Assembly: GCA_934169745.1 (NCBI GenBank)
Contig: CAKPOE010000006.1
Span: 21,940-85,939, forward strand
Direction of reading: 5' to 3'
DNA length: 64,000 bases
Source of the DNA: an uncultured Clostridia bacterium
Lineage (GTDB): Bacteria; Bacillota; Clostridia; TANB77; UBA1234
Below are positions 10,128-20,890 of the stretch, piece by piece (the first letter of the stretch is position 1; every line of letters starts with the position of its first letter). The notes beneath the pieces were generated by a model that saw only the letters and a program-made list of their open reading frames with translations, was not told the DNA's origin and made no database searches. Position numbers and translations under genes: made by a program.

Positions 10128-11930
10128 ATGAAAAAATCATTTAGAGGGATAGCACCACTAATAATATCTGTAATATTAATATTTTTTGCGGCAGCATTAG
10201 TTGCTGAAAAGGGTGAAAATGGGGAATTAGCGTATTCTGAATTAGTAACAAACATACAAGAAAACAATGTTGATTCGATTACACTATCCAGTGAAGGCAA
10301 TAGTGCAACTGTAAAGTTAAAGAATGTGAGAGAAGAAAAAAGAGTAAACATCCCAGATAAAAATGCATTTATGCTATCAATACAAGATGATATATCTAGT
10401 AAAAATATAAAATTCAAAGAGAAATCACCATCTGCATTACTTAAGCTTTTGGACTATATTACACCAATTAGCCTTGTTATATTGTTTATACTATTTTGGG
10501 TATTTATGCTTCAAACGATGAATGGTGGAAAAGGCGCGATGTCATTTACGAAGAATAGAGCAAGACTTTCAAATCCTGATGATAAAAAGAAAGTAACATT
10601 TAAAGATGTTGCTGGTTTGGCAGAGGAAAGAGGAGAACTTCAAGAAATAGTTGAGTTCTTAAAATATCCAAAGAAGTTTACTGATATGGGAGCAAGAATT
10701 CCTAAAGGTGTACTTTTAGTAGGTCAACCAGGTACCGGTAAAACTTTGCTTGCAAAAGCTGTTGCAGGAGAAGCAGGAGTTCCATTTTATACAATAAGTG
10801 GTTCAGACTTCGTTGAAATGTATGTTGGTGTTGGTGCATCAAGAGTAAGAGGATTGTTCGAAGAAGCAAAAACTAAAGCACCATGTATAGTATTCATCGA
10901 TGAGATTGATGCTGTTGGACGTCAAAGGGGTGCTGGCTTAGGTGGCGGACATGATGAAAGAGAACAAACATTAAATCAATTACTTGTTGAAATGGATGGG
11001 TTTGGAACTAATAGTGGTGTAATTGTTTTAGCTGCTACAAACAGACCTGACATTTTGGATCCAGCTCTATTGAGACCTGGAAGATTTGATAGACAAATTG
11101 TGGTTCCAGCTCCAGATGTAAAAGCCAGAGAAGAAATACTTACATTATATGCTAAGAAAAAGAAATTGTCAGGCGAAATTGATATTGGAGTATTAGCAAA
11201 AAATACTGCAGGGTTCACAGGGGCTGACCTTGAAAATATGATGAATGAGGCTGCACTTCTTGCAGCAAGAAAAGATAAACAGTCTATAACGATGCAAGAC
11301 TTAGAAGATGCAATGGTAAAAGTTTTAATGGGACCTGAGAAGAAGAGCAAAGTTATTTCTGACAAAGATAAAAAACTAGTTGCGTACCACGAAGGTGGTC
11401 ATGCGGTTGTTAGTAGATTCTTGGAGCATGCAGAGCCTGTACATCAAGTATCAATCGTACCAAGAGGTATGGCTGGTGGATATACTATGTACAAGAATAC
11501 GGAAGACAAATCATTTATGTCTAAGTCTGAAATGGAAGATAAGATCGTATCATTATTGGGTGGTAGAGTTGCAGAACAGCTTATATTAAATGATATTAGT
11601 ACTGGTGCTTCAAATGATATTGAAAGAGCAAGTAAAATTGCTAGAAGCATGGTAATGAGATATGGTATGAGTGAAAAACTTGGTACGATAACTTTTGGAA
11701 ACGACCAAGAGGAAGTATTCTTGGGTAGAGACATAAATAATGTAAGAAATTATAGTGAAGATATTGCTGCTGTAATTGATATAGAAGTAAAAAGAATTAT
11801 CGATAATGGATACAACAGAGCAAAAACAATACTTGAACAACATATAGATAAATTGCACAAAGTAGCATCTGTATTGTTAGAGAAAGAGAAAATTGAAGCC
11901 GAAGAATTTGAAGCAATTATGAATTCATAA
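10128..11930 (+). CDS. ftsH: ATP-dependent zinc metalloprotease FtsH
   Basis: FtsH is a membrane-anchored AAA+ protease that degrades misfolded membrane and some regulatory proteins. Two membrane helices flank a small extracytoplasmic domain (about residues 8-25 and 105-127). The AAA module has [23 protein letters not shown] and the SRH region, and the zinc site is HEGGH at about residue 423. It is 600 residues, with no long disordered tail. The AAGGAGGA site overlaps the end of tilS, so translation may be coupled. tilS-(hpt)-ftsH is a common order; hpt is absent here. Confidence 0.98.
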   Translation: MKKSFRGIAPLIISVILIFFAAALVAEKGENGELAYSELVTNIQENNVDSITLSSEGNSATVKLKNVREEKRVNIPDKNAFMLSIQDDISSKNIKFKEKSPSALLKLLDYITPISLVILFILFWVFMLQTMNGGKGAMSFTKNRARLSNPDDKKKVTFKDVAGLAEERGELQEIVEFLKYPKKFTDMGARIPKGVLLVGQPGTGKTLLAKAVAGEAGVPFYTISGSDFVEMYVGVGASRVRGLFEEAKTKAPCIVFIDEIDAVGRQRGAGLGGGHDEREQTLNQLLVEMDGFGTNSGVIVLAATNRPDILDPALLRPGRFDRQIVVPAPDVKAREEILTLYAKKKKLSGEIDIGVLAKNTAGFTGADLENMMNEAALLAARKDKQSITMQDLEDAMVKVLMGPEKKSKVISDKDKKLVAYHEGGHAVVSRFLEHAEPVHQVSIVPRGMAGGYTMYKNTEDKSFMSKSEMEDKIVSLLGGRVAEQLILNDISTGASNDIERASKIARSMVMRYGMSEKLGTITFGNDQEEVFLGRDINNVRNYSEDIAAVIDIEVKRIIDNGYNRAKTILEQHIDKLHKVASVLLEKEKIEAEEFEAIMNS

Positions 11931-11963
11931 TATATATACACATATAGCATGGGGGGAACAAAA

Positions 11964-13247
11964 ATGTTAGATATAAAATTTGTTAGAGAGAATCCAGAAA
12001 AGGTTAAAGAAAATATAAGAAAGAAGTTTCAAGATAGGAAGTTACCACTAGTTGATGAAGTGTTGGAACTAGATAAAAAGGTTAGAGAATTGAAACTTGA
12101 AGGAGATAAGCTTCGTAGCGAAAGAAAAACAATCAGTGATTCAATTGGAAGCTTAATGAGAGAAAAAAAGATAGAAGAAGCAAATGAAAAAAAGGCGGAA
12201 GTCAATGCTATAAATGAAAAACTAACTGCGTTGGAAGCCGAAGAAGCTGAAGTTGCAGAAAGATTAAAGAAAGACATGATGACTATCCCCAATATAATAG
12301 ATGATTCTGTTCCGATAGGAAAAGATGATAGCGAGAATGTTGAAATTCAAAGATTTTTGGAACCAAAAACACCTAATTTTGAAATACCATATCATGTAGA
12401 AATACTTGAAAAACTTGGCGGCATTGATTTAGATAGTGCAAGAAAAGTTGCGGGAAATGGTTTCTATTATTTAATGGGAGATGTTGCAAGACTTCATTCT
12501 GCAGTTTTAACGTATGCAAGAGACTTTATGATAAATAAAGGCTTTACATACTGTATACCTCCGTTTATGATAAGAAGCAATGTGGTAACTGGTGTTATGA
12601 GCTTTGACGAGATGGACCAAATGATGTATAAAATAGAGGGCGAAGATTTGTATTTGATTGGTACGAGTGAGCATTCTATGATAGGTAAGTTTATTGATAC
12701 ATTTGTAGAAAAGAAAGATTTACCATATACATTAACAAGCTATTCTCCATGCTTTAGAAAAGAAAAAGGTGCACATGGAATTGAGGAAAGAGGAATATAT
12801 AGAATACATCAATTTGAAAAACAAGAAATGATAGTTGTATGTGAACCGGAAGATTCAATGAAATGGTTTGACAAGATGTGGAACTATACAGTAGAGCTTT
12901 TCACAAGTATGGACATACCTGTTAGAACACTAGAGTGCTGTAGTGGAGACTTGGCAGATTTGAAAGTTAAATCTCTTGACGTAGAAGCTTGGAGTCCAAG
13001 ACAACAGAAATATTTTGAAGTTGGAAGTTGTTCTAATTTAGGAGATGCTCAAGCGAGAAGACTTGGAATTAAAGTAAAGAGCCCAGATGGAAACTATTAC
13101 GCACATACACTTAATAACACAGTATCAGCTCCACCACGTATGCTTATTGCTTTGATAGAAAACAATATAAATGAAGATGGAAGTGTGAACATACCAAAAG
13201 TGTTGCAACCATATATGGGTGGAAAAACAAAGATTGAAATAAAGTAA
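11964..13247 (+). CDS. serS: Seryl-tRNA synthetase
   Basis: SerRS charges tRNA-Ser with serine and is a class II synthetase. The N-terminal long coiled-coil tRNA-binding arm spans about residues 30-105. The class II core follows, with SPCFRKEKGAHG (motif 2) and NTVSAPPRMLIALIENN (motif 3). An in-frame ATG at 11949 is rejected: the run of six Gs right after it serves as the SD for the ATG at 11964, where MLDIKFVRENPE starts as in homologues. This gives 427 residues. Confidence 0.97.
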   Translation: MLDIKFVRENPEKVKENIRKKFQDRKLPLVDEVLELDKKVRELKLEGDKLRSERKTISDSIGSLMREKKIEEANEKKAEVNAINEKLTALEAEEAEVAERLKKDMMTIPNIIDDSVPIGKDDSENVEIQRFLEPKTPNFEIPYHVEILEKLGGIDLDSARKVAGNGFYYLMGDVARLHSAVLTYARDFMINKGFTYCIPPFMIRSNVVTGVMSFDEMDQMMYKIEGEDLYLIGTSEHSMIGKFIDTFVEKKDLPYTLTSYSPCFRKEKGAHGIEERGIYRIHQFEKQEMIVVCEPEDSMKWFDKMWNYTVELFTSMDIPVRTLECCSGDLADLKVKSLDVEAWSPRQQKYFEVGSCSNLGDAQARRLGIKVKSPDGNYYAHTLNNTVSAPPRMLIALIENNINEDGSVNIPKVLQPYMGGKTKIEIK

Positions 13248-13315
13248 GATATAGTAGGTGTAGCGTGATGTCGGCACCTATTGACTAAGAATTAATATAC
13301 TAAAGGGAGCTTCGT

Positions 13316-14413
13316 ATGGAAAAAAGTAAACAAAGAACGATAAAAATCTTAGAACGCGTTGGAGTATTTATAGGAACATTATTACTTTTATTTTTTGTAT
13401 ATAAATTTGCTGTTTATTTTATGCCATTCTTAATAGCTGGAATAATTGCGATTATAATAGAGCCAGTAATAAAATTTTGTATGAACAAACTAAAAATGAG
13501 TAGGAGAATTAGTGCGGTACTCGTAGTAGGAATAACAATAATATTATTTGCTATGGGAGTTGTGTATGGCACTGTAGCGCTTGCAGATGAAGTTATTAAT
13601 TTGACATCTAATCTAGGACCATACATTACCGATATAGTGAAGAATACTCAAGAATTTGTTTCAACGATTGGCGAGAGATATCCAGACATACCAGAGGAAG
13701 TGATTGGTGGAATTGAAACTTCTTTAGTAAGCTTTGTAAATAGTATGGGTGATGTAGTAAAAACATGGGCTGCCAACTTGCTTAAATGGCTGTTTTCAGT
13801 TCCTAGATTAATTACAAATATAGTTATAACAATATTAGCACTTATATTCTTTACTAAAGATAGAATATATGTAATAGATATGCTAGAACATCACTTGCCA
13901 AAAACTTGGATAAAGAAAATTTCTCAAGTCTTAGGAGAAACATTTTCTACAATTGGTGGATATGTGAGAGTATATGGAAAAATAATATTAATTACATTTG
14001 CAGAGTTATATATTGCGTTCACAATTTGCAGGCTTATAGGATTTGAGATTGACTATCCATTTATGTTAGCAGTTGTGATTGCAATAATTGATATATTGCC
14101 TATACTAGGTGTGGGAACAGTTCTTATTCCGTGGGCAATATGGCTATTCGTAACAGGACAAATAAATTTTGGAATTGCAATAGCAATTACGTACGTTTTA
14201 ATATTTATAATAAGGCAATTTCTAGAACCAAAGCTTGTAAGCAAGCAATTTGGAATTCATCCTTTAATAACGTTATTTGCAATGTATGCTGGTTTTAAAG
14301 CAGCAGGAGTTTTTGGACTTATATTAGGACCTATAACATTGATGATACTAAAATGTATTTTTGCTAAGCAATTGGATAGGGGATTGTTTAAAGACCTATT
14401 TGACGAGAAATAA
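13316..14413 (+). CDS. AI-2E family (YtvI/PerM-like) membrane permease
   Basis: A 365-residue polytopic protein with about eight membrane helices and the AI-2E transporter family pattern, including LGVGTVLIPWAIW and RQFLEPKLVSKQFGIHPL near the C-terminus. It resembles the sporulation membrane protein YtvI by length and layout, but AI-2E family members also act as exporters or sodium/proton antiporters, so the substrate is open. It is preceded by AAAGGGAGC. A perfect terminator closes the transcription unit. Confidence 0.85.
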   Translation: MEKSKQRTIKILERVGVFIGTLLLLFFVYKFAVYFMPFLIAGIIAIIIEPVIKFCMNKLKMSRRISAVLVVGITIILFAMGVVYGTVALADEVINLTSNLGPYITDIVKNTQEFVSTIGERYPDIPEEVIGGIETSLVSFVNSMGDVVKTWAANLLKWLFSVPRLITNIVITILALIFFTKDRIYVIDMLEHHLPKTWIKKISQVLGETFSTIGGYVRVYGKIILITFAELYIAFTICRLIGFEIDYPFMLAVVIAIIDILPILGVGTVLIPWAIWLFVTGQINFGIAIAITYVLIFIIRQFLEPKLVSKQFGIHPLITLFAMYAGFKAAGVFGLILGPITLMILKCIFAKQLDRGLFKDLFDEK

Positions 14414-14452
14414 AATTAATGTTGATAACAAAACTTGAAATATCAATAAGGT

Positions 14453-14495
14453 GTTGTAGCGGTCACTGTTTTCGGCGACCGCTACAACTTTTTTT
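14453..14495 (+). terminator. Rho-independent terminator
   Basis: A 12-base-pair perfect stem (GTTGTAGCGGTC with GACCGCTACAAC) is followed by seven Ts. It ends the AI-2E permease transcript and shares the GTAG...CTAC core of the palindromes described in the findings. Confidence 0.93.
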
Positions 14496-14574
14496 GAAAA
14501 AACAAGCGAAATAGTGGCTATTGGAAAATTGATCATCGGGTACTGTACCTTAGCAGAAAAGTGATTGCTCGTGC

Positions 14575-15051
14575 TTATACTGATGGTGGATATACAAAGA
14601 TATTTTCAGGTGTTGTGATCTTTTGAATGTTTTTTACTTCTATTATAGGAAGTTCTCCGTGATAAACCCCTTTTATGATTTTGCCTTTTATTTCAACCCA
14701 ACTATTTTCTTCTAAATCTTTTGCGTTTTTATAATTACACATAAAACCTACAATTTGTGCTTCACTTGAATTAATTAACATATCACGTGCTAACACAAAT
14801 TCATTTTCATTAAAATCTTCCGCTCTAAATATATATCCGGTTGAGATTATGTTTTTTCCAATATATTGTTCTATGTTTTCATGACATTCTTTCAAAATGT
14901 TAGTATAGTTTTCATTTGTCATAGTTATATCATTGTTTGAACTAAAATTTAAGAAACGTACAAGTGCCCATATAATAAATCCTACAGCCAATATGCAACT
15001 AATTATTGCGATTAGTTTTGGAATATTAAGCTTAAAATTTATAATTTTCAT
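14575..15051 (-). CDS. Membrane-anchored protein resembling the TIGR03943/DUF1980 C-terminal domain
   Basis: A 158-residue protein with one N-terminal membrane helix (about residues 13-35) and an extracytoplasmic beta-rich region. The order NIISTGYIFRAEDF, FVLARDMLI, AQIVGFMCNY, then SWVEIKGKI resembles the OB-like C-terminal half of the TIGR03943/DUF1980 family. That family usually works with a permease half, which is not seen here. The start at 15051 is chosen over the ATG three codons upstream because GAGGTG lies 7 bases before it. It is divergent from the next gene. The family call is tentative. Confidence 0.6.
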   Translation of the reverse strand: MKIINFKLNIPKLIAIISCILAVGFIIWALVRFLNFSSNNDITMTNENYTNILKECHENIEQYIGKNIISTGYIFRAEDFNENEFVLARDMLINSSEAQIVGFMCNYKNAKDLEENSWVEIKGKIIKGVYHGELPIIEVKNIQKITTPENIFVYPPSV

Positions 15052-15108
15052 ATCATTCACCTCAATTAAACTTATGCCGATGGGTTACAAATGATTACTA
15101 AAAATTGC

Positions 15109-15138
15109 TTGAATTTTGTTGCATTAAATAGGTATAAT
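15109..15138 (+). promoter_or_regulatory. Promoter for the 15188 gene
   Basis: TTGAAT at 15109-15114, an 18-base spacer and TATAAT at 15133-15138 lie 49 bases before the start codon. Confidence 0.6.
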
Positions 15139-15187
15139 TGGTACAATATACTTGATGTTAAATATATAAACAAAGGATGAAACATTG

Positions 15188-16117
15188 ATGAATTTTTTAA
15201 GTGATTTTCAACAATATTATGAACAAAATGTAAGGGCTTATGAAGCTTTGTGGAAGCAGCAACAATATTTTTATGAAAGAAAAGTAAAAGATAAAAGAAT
15301 AGTCGTTGGTATATCTTTAGCGGTTGTTTTTATTCTGTTTATGTTTTCTAAGAGTTGGATATGGGCATTAGTTGCATTAATTATAATTGGTTTACTAGTT
15401 TCTAGCGAACGCAAGGATAAAAGCATATATGTGAATAAGATGAAAGAGGAAGTTGTTAGACCAGCAATAAGAAAATGTTATTCGAGGTTTTCTTATTCCA
15501 TTCAGGGAGTTTCGGAAGAGACATTTAGGGAATCTAATATGTATTACGATTATGATAAATTCACATCGTCTGATATGATTACCGGTAAGAGCGATGATAG
15601 AGAATTTGTTATTTCCGAAATTACACTTACTGAAAAGGACTTTCCGGATGACCCAGATTCTATGGCATATGAAGTGTTTCATGGAGCTTTTATAAAAATG
15701 GAGGCAAATTATTCACTAAGTAAGCCTATATACATAGAGCCAAATGTACAGAATAAAAAATTAGATTTAACATTAATGATTATGAAAAAAGCATTTGGTG
15801 TTGATATAAAAGCACTTGAACTTGAAAATGAGGAGTTTAGTAAGGCTTTTAAGATATATTTTCAAGATGATAAAGAAGCAAACAATATTTTAACTAAAGA
15901 CTTTATGGACAAGTTTTTGAAGATTCGTAATAGGTATAATGCAAAAATGTATTTTGCTTTTCAACAAAATAATATATATGTATTAGTTAGCAACTTAGAA
16001 ATTGTTGATGTTGACGACGTTTATGATAATGGAATTTCAAAAAGCACGTTGTATGGAAACTTGAAGGTTATTCAAGATATTATGGATTTAGCCGAATCAG
16101 TGGCAACAAAAGAGTAG
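15188..16117 (+). CDS. DUF3137-like membrane protein
   Basis: A 309-residue protein with a short N-terminal helix, two adjacent membrane helices (about residues 38-75), then a soluble domain. The pattern DDREFVISEITL followed by VFHGAFIKMEANY and SKPIYIEPN resembles DUF3137, a family of unknown function. ATG at 15188 is preferred to the TTG directly before it because AAAGGATGA lies about 7 bases upstream. It is followed closely by cmk. Confidence 0.65.
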   Translation: MNFLSDFQQYYEQNVRAYEALWKQQQYFYERKVKDKRIVVGISLAVVFILFMFSKSWIWALVALIIIGLLVSSERKDKSIYVNKMKEEVVRPAIRKCYSRFSYSIQGVSEETFRESNMYYDYDKFTSSDMITGKSDDREFVISEITLTEKDFPDDPDSMAYEVFHGAFIKMEANYSLSKPIYIEPNVQNKKLDLTLMIMKKAFGVDIKALELENEEFSKAFKIYFQDDKEANNILTKDFMDKFLKIRNRYNAKMYFAFQQNNIYVLVSNLEIVDVDDVYDNGISKSTLYGNLKVIQDIMDLAESVATKE

Positions 16118-16129
16118 AGAGGTGTAGTA

Positions 16130-16783
16130 ATGGTTATTGCGATTGATGGACCTGCAGGAACTGGCAAGGGTACTATTAGTAAGCTTATTGCTGAAAGACT
16201 TAATTATACGTATATTGACACAGGAGCTATGTATAGAGCAATTACAGTAAAAATACTAAAAAACAAAATTGCATTAGATGATTTGGACAGTATTGAGCAT
16301 TTATTAAATACAACTACAATTGACTTTGATGAGAAGCAAAAAATAATATTAGACGGTGTAGATGTGTCTGATGAGATAAGGACGCAGGTGGTGAATGAAA
16401 ATGTTTCGCCAGTTTCTGCGATAAAGATTATAAGAGCAAAATTAGTTGAACTTCAGAGAAAACTTGGAAATACTAAAAATGTTGTAATGGAGGGAAGAGA
16501 TATTACAACAATTGTTTTTCCAAATGCTGAACTAAAGATATATTTAACAGCCACACTTGAAGAAAGAGCTCATAGAAGATATAAGGAAATGATAGAAAAA
16601 AATATGAATATCACGTATGAGCAAGTATACAATACGATTAAAGCAAGAGATGATAACGACATGCATAAAGAAGTGGGTGCACTTAAAATTGCGGAGGATG
16701 CAATTGTGATTGATTCAACGCATATGTCAATAGAGGAAGTATATGATGAAATTCTAAAATATATAAAAATGAGAGGAGAATAA
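16130..16783 (+). CDS. cmk: Cytidylate kinase
   Basis: This kinase phosphorylates CMP and dCMP to the diphosphates. The P-loop is IDGPAGTGKGTISK (residues 4-17); YIDTGAMYRA follows, and VMEGRDITTIVFPNAELKIYL is the CMP-kinase hallmark. At 217 residues it is normal. AGAGGTG precedes the ATG. In many Clostridia cmk is followed by lytB-rpsA; that is not the case here. Confidence 0.97.
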   Translation: MVIAIDGPAGTGKGTISKLIAERLNYTYIDTGAMYRAITVKILKNKIALDDLDSIEHLLNTTTIDFDEKQKIILDGVDVSDEIRTQVVNENVSPVSAIKIIRAKLVELQRKLGNTKNVVMEGRDITTIVFPNAELKIYLTATLEERAHRRYKEMIEKNMNITYEQVYNTIKARDDNDMHKEVGALKIAEDAIVIDSTHMSIEEVYDEILKYIKMRGE

Positions 16784-16785
16784 AT

Positions 16786-17121
16786 ATGAATCCATATGAT
16801 AAAGTACATGAATTAGTGAGAGCGATTAAAGAGAGCGATGAGGTGAAAAATTACACAAAAATTAAAGAAGAACTATATGCTGATGATAAAAACAAAGAGA
16901 TGATTAAAAATTTTAGGGATATGCAAACAGAAGTACAATCACTTTTAATGCAAGGCAAAGAGGCTGATGAGCAAAAGATGGAAAAATTACAGAACTTATA
17001 TCAAATATTAGTTGCTAACCCAAAGATAAAAGAATTCTTTGATAAAGAAGTTCAATTTGATGTTATGCTATCAGATATATATAAAATAATAGGAGAAGGA
17101 TTAAAAGATATCTTAGAATAG
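16786..17121 (+). CDS. YlbF/YmcA family protein
   Basis: A 111-residue all-helical protein matching the YlbF/YmcA family: NPYDKVHELVRAIKES, YADDKNKEMIKNFRDMQTE, then LYQILVANPKIKEFFDKE. In Bacillus, YlbF, YmcA and YaaT form a complex affecting RNase Y activity, sporulation, competence and biofilm formation. Which paralogue this is cannot be decided. It starts 3 bases after cmk, with AGAGGAG inside the end of cmk. Confidence 0.85.
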   Translation: MNPYDKVHELVRAIKESDEVKNYTKIKEELYADDKNKEMIKNFRDMQTEVQSLLMQGKEADEQKMEKLQNLYQILVANPKIKEFFDKEVQFDVMLSDIYKIIGEGLKDILE

Positions 17122-17131
17122 GAGAAAAGAG

Positions 17132-17797
17132 ATGTATCTGTTAATAGTTCTTTTTGTGGTTATAATATTTTTAGTTTTAACAAATCAAAAAATACTTATA
17201 GAAATGAAACAACTTGCAACGGATAGTTCACTAAATGAGCAAACAAAGGATTTGCCTGATAATGAAGAAGTTTGTAAGAGTATTCAAAAGATAGTTGGAA
17301 GTAATTGCGATATTAAATTAGACAATGATGCAAAATCTAGTGCTTACATCTTTTTTCAAAACAAAATAATATTAAGTAATACGAAGAGTAGCAGGGAAGA
17401 TTATTCAAGGGTGTTATTTATCGCACATGAATGCGTTCACTCTGTACAAAGTAAACAAGTTCACTTGATAAATTTTGTACTTGCAAATATTAAGAACTTA
17501 TATGATGTTGTCCTAATTATACTTTTGCTGTTTGGAAAAGGTTCATTGGAAATGATAACAATTTCATTTCTCATTTCTTTTTTGAGTTTTTATTATAGGA
17601 TGATATTAGAGACAGATGCTGTATATCGCAGCATGATTTTTGCTAGGAAGTATTTAGAAACCATGAATTTGAAAGATATAGCAGATAAGTATGAAGAAAT
17701 AATTCCTAAAACTGTTTCCGGAATGTATTTTTCATATATAGTACCAATACTGGTGAAAATTGCTGTGCTTTTAATGGTGTTATGTATTATAAAATAG
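17132..17797 (+). CDS. Membrane zinc metallopeptidase, YugP-like
   Basis: This 221-residue membrane protein has an N-terminal helix, a zinc-binding HECVHSVQ motif (HExxH) at about residue 99, and three further hydrophobic segments. The layout matches the neutral zinc metallopeptidase family typified by YugP (Zn_peptidase_2). A glutamate downstream (RMILETDAVYRS) could be the third metal ligand. The substrate is unknown. GGAGAAAAGAG precedes the ATG. Confidence 0.72.
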   Translation: MYLLIVLFVVIIFLVLTNQKILIEMKQLATDSSLNEQTKDLPDNEEVCKSIQKIVGSNCDIKLDNDAKSSAYIFFQNKIILSNTKSSREDYSRVLFIAHECVHSVQSKQVHLINFVLANIKNLYDVVLIILLLFGKGSLEMITISFLISFLSFYYRMILETDAVYRSMIFARKYLETMNLKDIADKYEEIIPKTVSGMYFSYIVPILVKIAVLLMVLCIIK

Positions 17798-17807
17798 GAG
17801 GTTATTA

Positions 17808-19076
17808 ATGAGTAGTACCCTAATTAAAAATGCTTATATTGTATCAATGGCCGGGCCAATATCAAAAGCTGATTTATTAATTGAAGATGATAGAATAATG
17901 GAAATCGGAATAATTGATAAAGAAGCTGACGAGGTTATTGATGCAACTGGTAAAGTGATTATGCCTGGTTTGATTAATGCTCACACTCATATCGCAATGT
18001 CTCTTTTTAGAGGTTATTCTGATGATCTAGAATTAATGGAATGGCTAAAAAATGTATGGAAAGTGGAAGATAAAATGTCTGCAGAAGATGTATATTATGC
18101 ATCTTTACTTTCAGAAATAGAAATGATTAAAAGCGGAACTACTACATTTAATGATCATTACTTTTTTGAAGATGAAACGGCAAAAGCAACTATTAAGAGT
18201 GGCATGAGAGGTATGCTTTCAAGAGTGATAATAAATGAAGGCAACGAAGCTCAGAAAAGAATCGAAGAAGCCGAAAAATTATATAATGATTATAACAATG
18301 CGGGAGAAGGAAGAATAAAAGTTGTTGTTGGAATACATGCACCATATACTTGTCCGCCAAAAACAATTGAAAGTAGCATAGCTCTTGCTAAGAAATATAA
18401 TATTCCAATTCATATTCATTATTTGGAAACAAAGGCTGAAATAGTTCAAATAAAAGAAAATTATAGCAAGACTGTAACGGAGTATTTAAAGGACTTAGGT
18501 TTATTTGATTCTTATGTTATTTTGGCACATGGTGTTCACGTATCAGATGATGATATAAAAGTATTAAGAGATATTCGAGGAGGAATTGTTCATAATCCAA
18601 TAAGCAACGAAAAGTTGGGAAGCGGAATTGCAAATACACGAAAACTAATTGATAGTGGAATAACAGTTGCACTTGGTACTGATGGACAGGGTAGCACAAA
18701 TACTCTGGATATGTTTGAAGAAATAAAATCTGCTGCATACTTACAAAAAGTTTCATACGAAAAAGCGAGTGCAATATCAGCAGAAGAAGTTCTTAAAATG
18801 GCAACTATCGAAGGAGCAAAAGTACTTGGCTTAGAAAACGACATTGGAACATTGGAGGTTGGCAAGAAGGCAGATATCATAATTATTGATTTAAATAAAC
18901 CACATTTATGCCCAGTTCACGATTTGTATTCTACGTTGGCATACTCTGTAAATGGTGCTGATATTGAAACTGTGATAATAGATGGAAAAGTAGTAATGAA
19001 AGATAGAATGATACAGACACTTGATGAGAACGAAGTAATGCAAAAGTGTAATGAGATAATACAAAAACTTTTTTAA
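17808..19076 (+). CDS. mtaD: 5'-methylthioadenosine/S-adenosylhomocysteine deaminase-type amidohydrolase
   Basis: A metal-dependent amidohydrolase of the MtaD/SsnA group, expected to deaminate S-adenosylhomocysteine, 5'-methylthioadenosine or related adenosines. Evidence: GLINAHTHIAMSLFRGYSDDLELMEWL (metal HxH and the family's MSLFRG), GTTTFNDHYFF, HIHYLETKAE, LAHGVHV, HNPISNEKLGSG and LGTDGQGSTNTLDMFEE. The length of 422 residues is standard. Substrate preference within the family is not certain. A terminator follows immediately. Confidence 0.88.
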   Translation: MSSTLIKNAYIVSMAGPISKADLLIEDDRIMEIGIIDKEADEVIDATGKVIMPGLINAHTHIAMSLFRGYSDDLELMEWLKNVWKVEDKMSAEDVYYASLLSEIEMIKSGTTTFNDHYFFEDETAKATIKSGMRGMLSRVIINEGNEAQKRIEEAEKLYNDYNNAGEGRIKVVVGIHAPYTCPPKTIESSIALAKKYNIPIHIHYLETKAEIVQIKENYSKTVTEYLKDLGLFDSYVILAHGVHVSDDDIKVLRDIRGGIVHNPISNEKLGSGIANTRKLIDSGITVALGTDGQGSTNTLDMFEEIKSAAYLQKVSYEKASAISAEEVLKMATIEGAKVLGLENDIGTLEVGKKADIIIIDLNKPHLCPVHDLYSTLAYSVNGADIETVIIDGKVVMKDRMIQTLDENEVMQKCNEIIQKLF

Positions 19077-19077
19077 G

Positions 19078-19106
19078 AAAAAAGACTTTTAAAAGGTCTT
19101 TTTTTG
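19078..19106 (+). terminator. Rho-independent terminator after the amidohydrolase gene
   Basis: AAAAAGAC pairs with GTCTTTTT around a loop containing TTTTAAAAG, with the T run extending the 3' side. It closes the transcription unit before recJ. Confidence 0.85.
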
Positions 19107-19177
19107 TTATACAATAGGAAAGTAATAAAAACGGTTTTTTTATATAAATGCAAAATAATTAATAAAGGTGGAGGAAT

Positions 19178-20867
19178 ATGGTAAAAAAGTGGGAGTATTA
19201 TCAAATAGATGAAGAAGAAATGAAAAATATTGCTGTAAAAAACGGTATCTCATTGCTACTTGCAAGAGTTCTTCTAAATAGAGGAATTAATACTGATGAA
19301 AAAGTGAAAAAATTTTTACATCCCGAATTGTCAGATTTGTATGATCCATTTTTGCTTAAAGATATGGAAGTCGCAGTAGATACAATTTTAGAGACGATAA
19401 AGAATAAAGAAAAGATAACTATTTATGGCGATTATGATGTTGATGGAATTACAAGTATTGCTGTACTTACAAAGTTTTTAAATAGTATTGGTGTTGAAAC
19501 ATCATATTATCTTCCAAATAGATTAGAAGAAGGGTATCGGACTAAACAATAATGCGATTGATAAACTAAAAGCTTCTGGTACATCTCTTATGATTACCGT
19601 TGATTGTGGAATATCTGCATATGAAGAGATTGAGTATGCCAAAAGTTTAGGCTTAAGAGTCATTGTTACGGACCATCATGAATGTCCTGAAAAACTGCCA
19701 GACACTATTGCTGTAATTGATGCAAAAAGAAGTGATGATACATATCCTTTCAGCTCACTTGCCGGCGTCGGTGTCACATTTAAGCTGGTACAAGCCTTGG
19801 CTAGTAAAATGAATTTGCCGGAAGATAGTTATTTTAAATATCTTGACATAGTTTGCTTGGGAACGGTTGCAGATATTGTTCCGCTAGTTGATGAAAATAG
19901 AGTTATTGTTAAATATGGTTTAGAACGAGTAAAGAATACAACTAATATTGGGTTAAAAGAACTTATAAAACTTTCGGGGTATACAAATATAGACTCTTCT
20001 GCAATTTCATTTGGCGTTGCACCTAGGATTAATGCGTGTGGGAGAATGGGAGAGGCTGAACTTGCACTACAATTATTACTTACAAATGATGAAGCGGAAG
20101 CAACAGCTATTGCAAATAAATTGCAAGAAATGAATAAGGAAAGACAAAGCGTTGAAAAAAGAATTATGGAAGAAGCAATAGCAATTATAGAAAGAGACAA
20201 GTTGTATGAGGATAGTGCGATTGTTGTAGGAAGTGAGAATTGGCATCATGGAGTTATTGGAATAGTTGCTTCAAAAATCACGGAAATGTATTATAAACCA
20301 TCTATCCTAGTGTGCTTTGAAGGAAACGACGGAAAAGGCTCTGGAAGAAGCATTGAAGGTTTTGATTTGCACAATGCACTTGGAAGGTGTACAGACTACC
20401 TATTAAAATATGGTGGGCATGAAATGGCTATTGGTTTAACGCTTCAAAAAGATAAATTTCTTGAATTTAGAAATAAGCTAAATGAGATAGCAAAAAAAGA
20501 AATACCGGAAGACGCTATGCCAGTTATTAAGGTGGACTCTGAAATTAGTGCGAGAGAAATATCAATAAACACGATTAAGAATTTGGAATTACTAGAACCG
20601 TATGGAGAAGGTAATTCAGCACCAGTATTTGTGTATAGAAATATAAAAGTAGATAGTGTAAGAACTTTATCAAATGATAAACATTTGAAATTGAATGTAA
20701 AAGATGGCAATGCAGTGTTTGATGCAATTGCTTTCAACATGGGAGACAGAAAAGATAATATTCACATGGGAGATAAGGTAGATATTTTGCATTATCTGGA
20801 GGTTAATAGATATAACGGATTAGAAAAAATTCAATTAAATGTTAAAGATATCAAAAAGAGTTTGTAA
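19178..20867 (+). pseudogene. recJ: Single-stranded-DNA exonuclease RecJ, interrupted by one frameshift
   Basis: RecJ degrades single-stranded DNA 5' to 3' in recombination and repair. The first frame (19178-19554) carries IYGDYDVDGITS and ends at RLEEGYRTKQ; the second, from about 19539, continues with ITVDCGISAYEE, VTDHHECPE, the DHHA1 region (WHHGVIGIVASKI, GGHEMAIG) and the OB domain. Deleting the C at 19538 turns the junction into EEGYGLNNNAIDKLK, the expected sequence, and gives one 562-residue protein with every motif intact. So this is either a very recent mutation or a sequence error. It has its own SD (GGTGGAGG) and is followed by rsh. Confidence 0.92.
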
Positions 20868-20890
20868 TGATCTGTAGAAAGGAAAGGCTT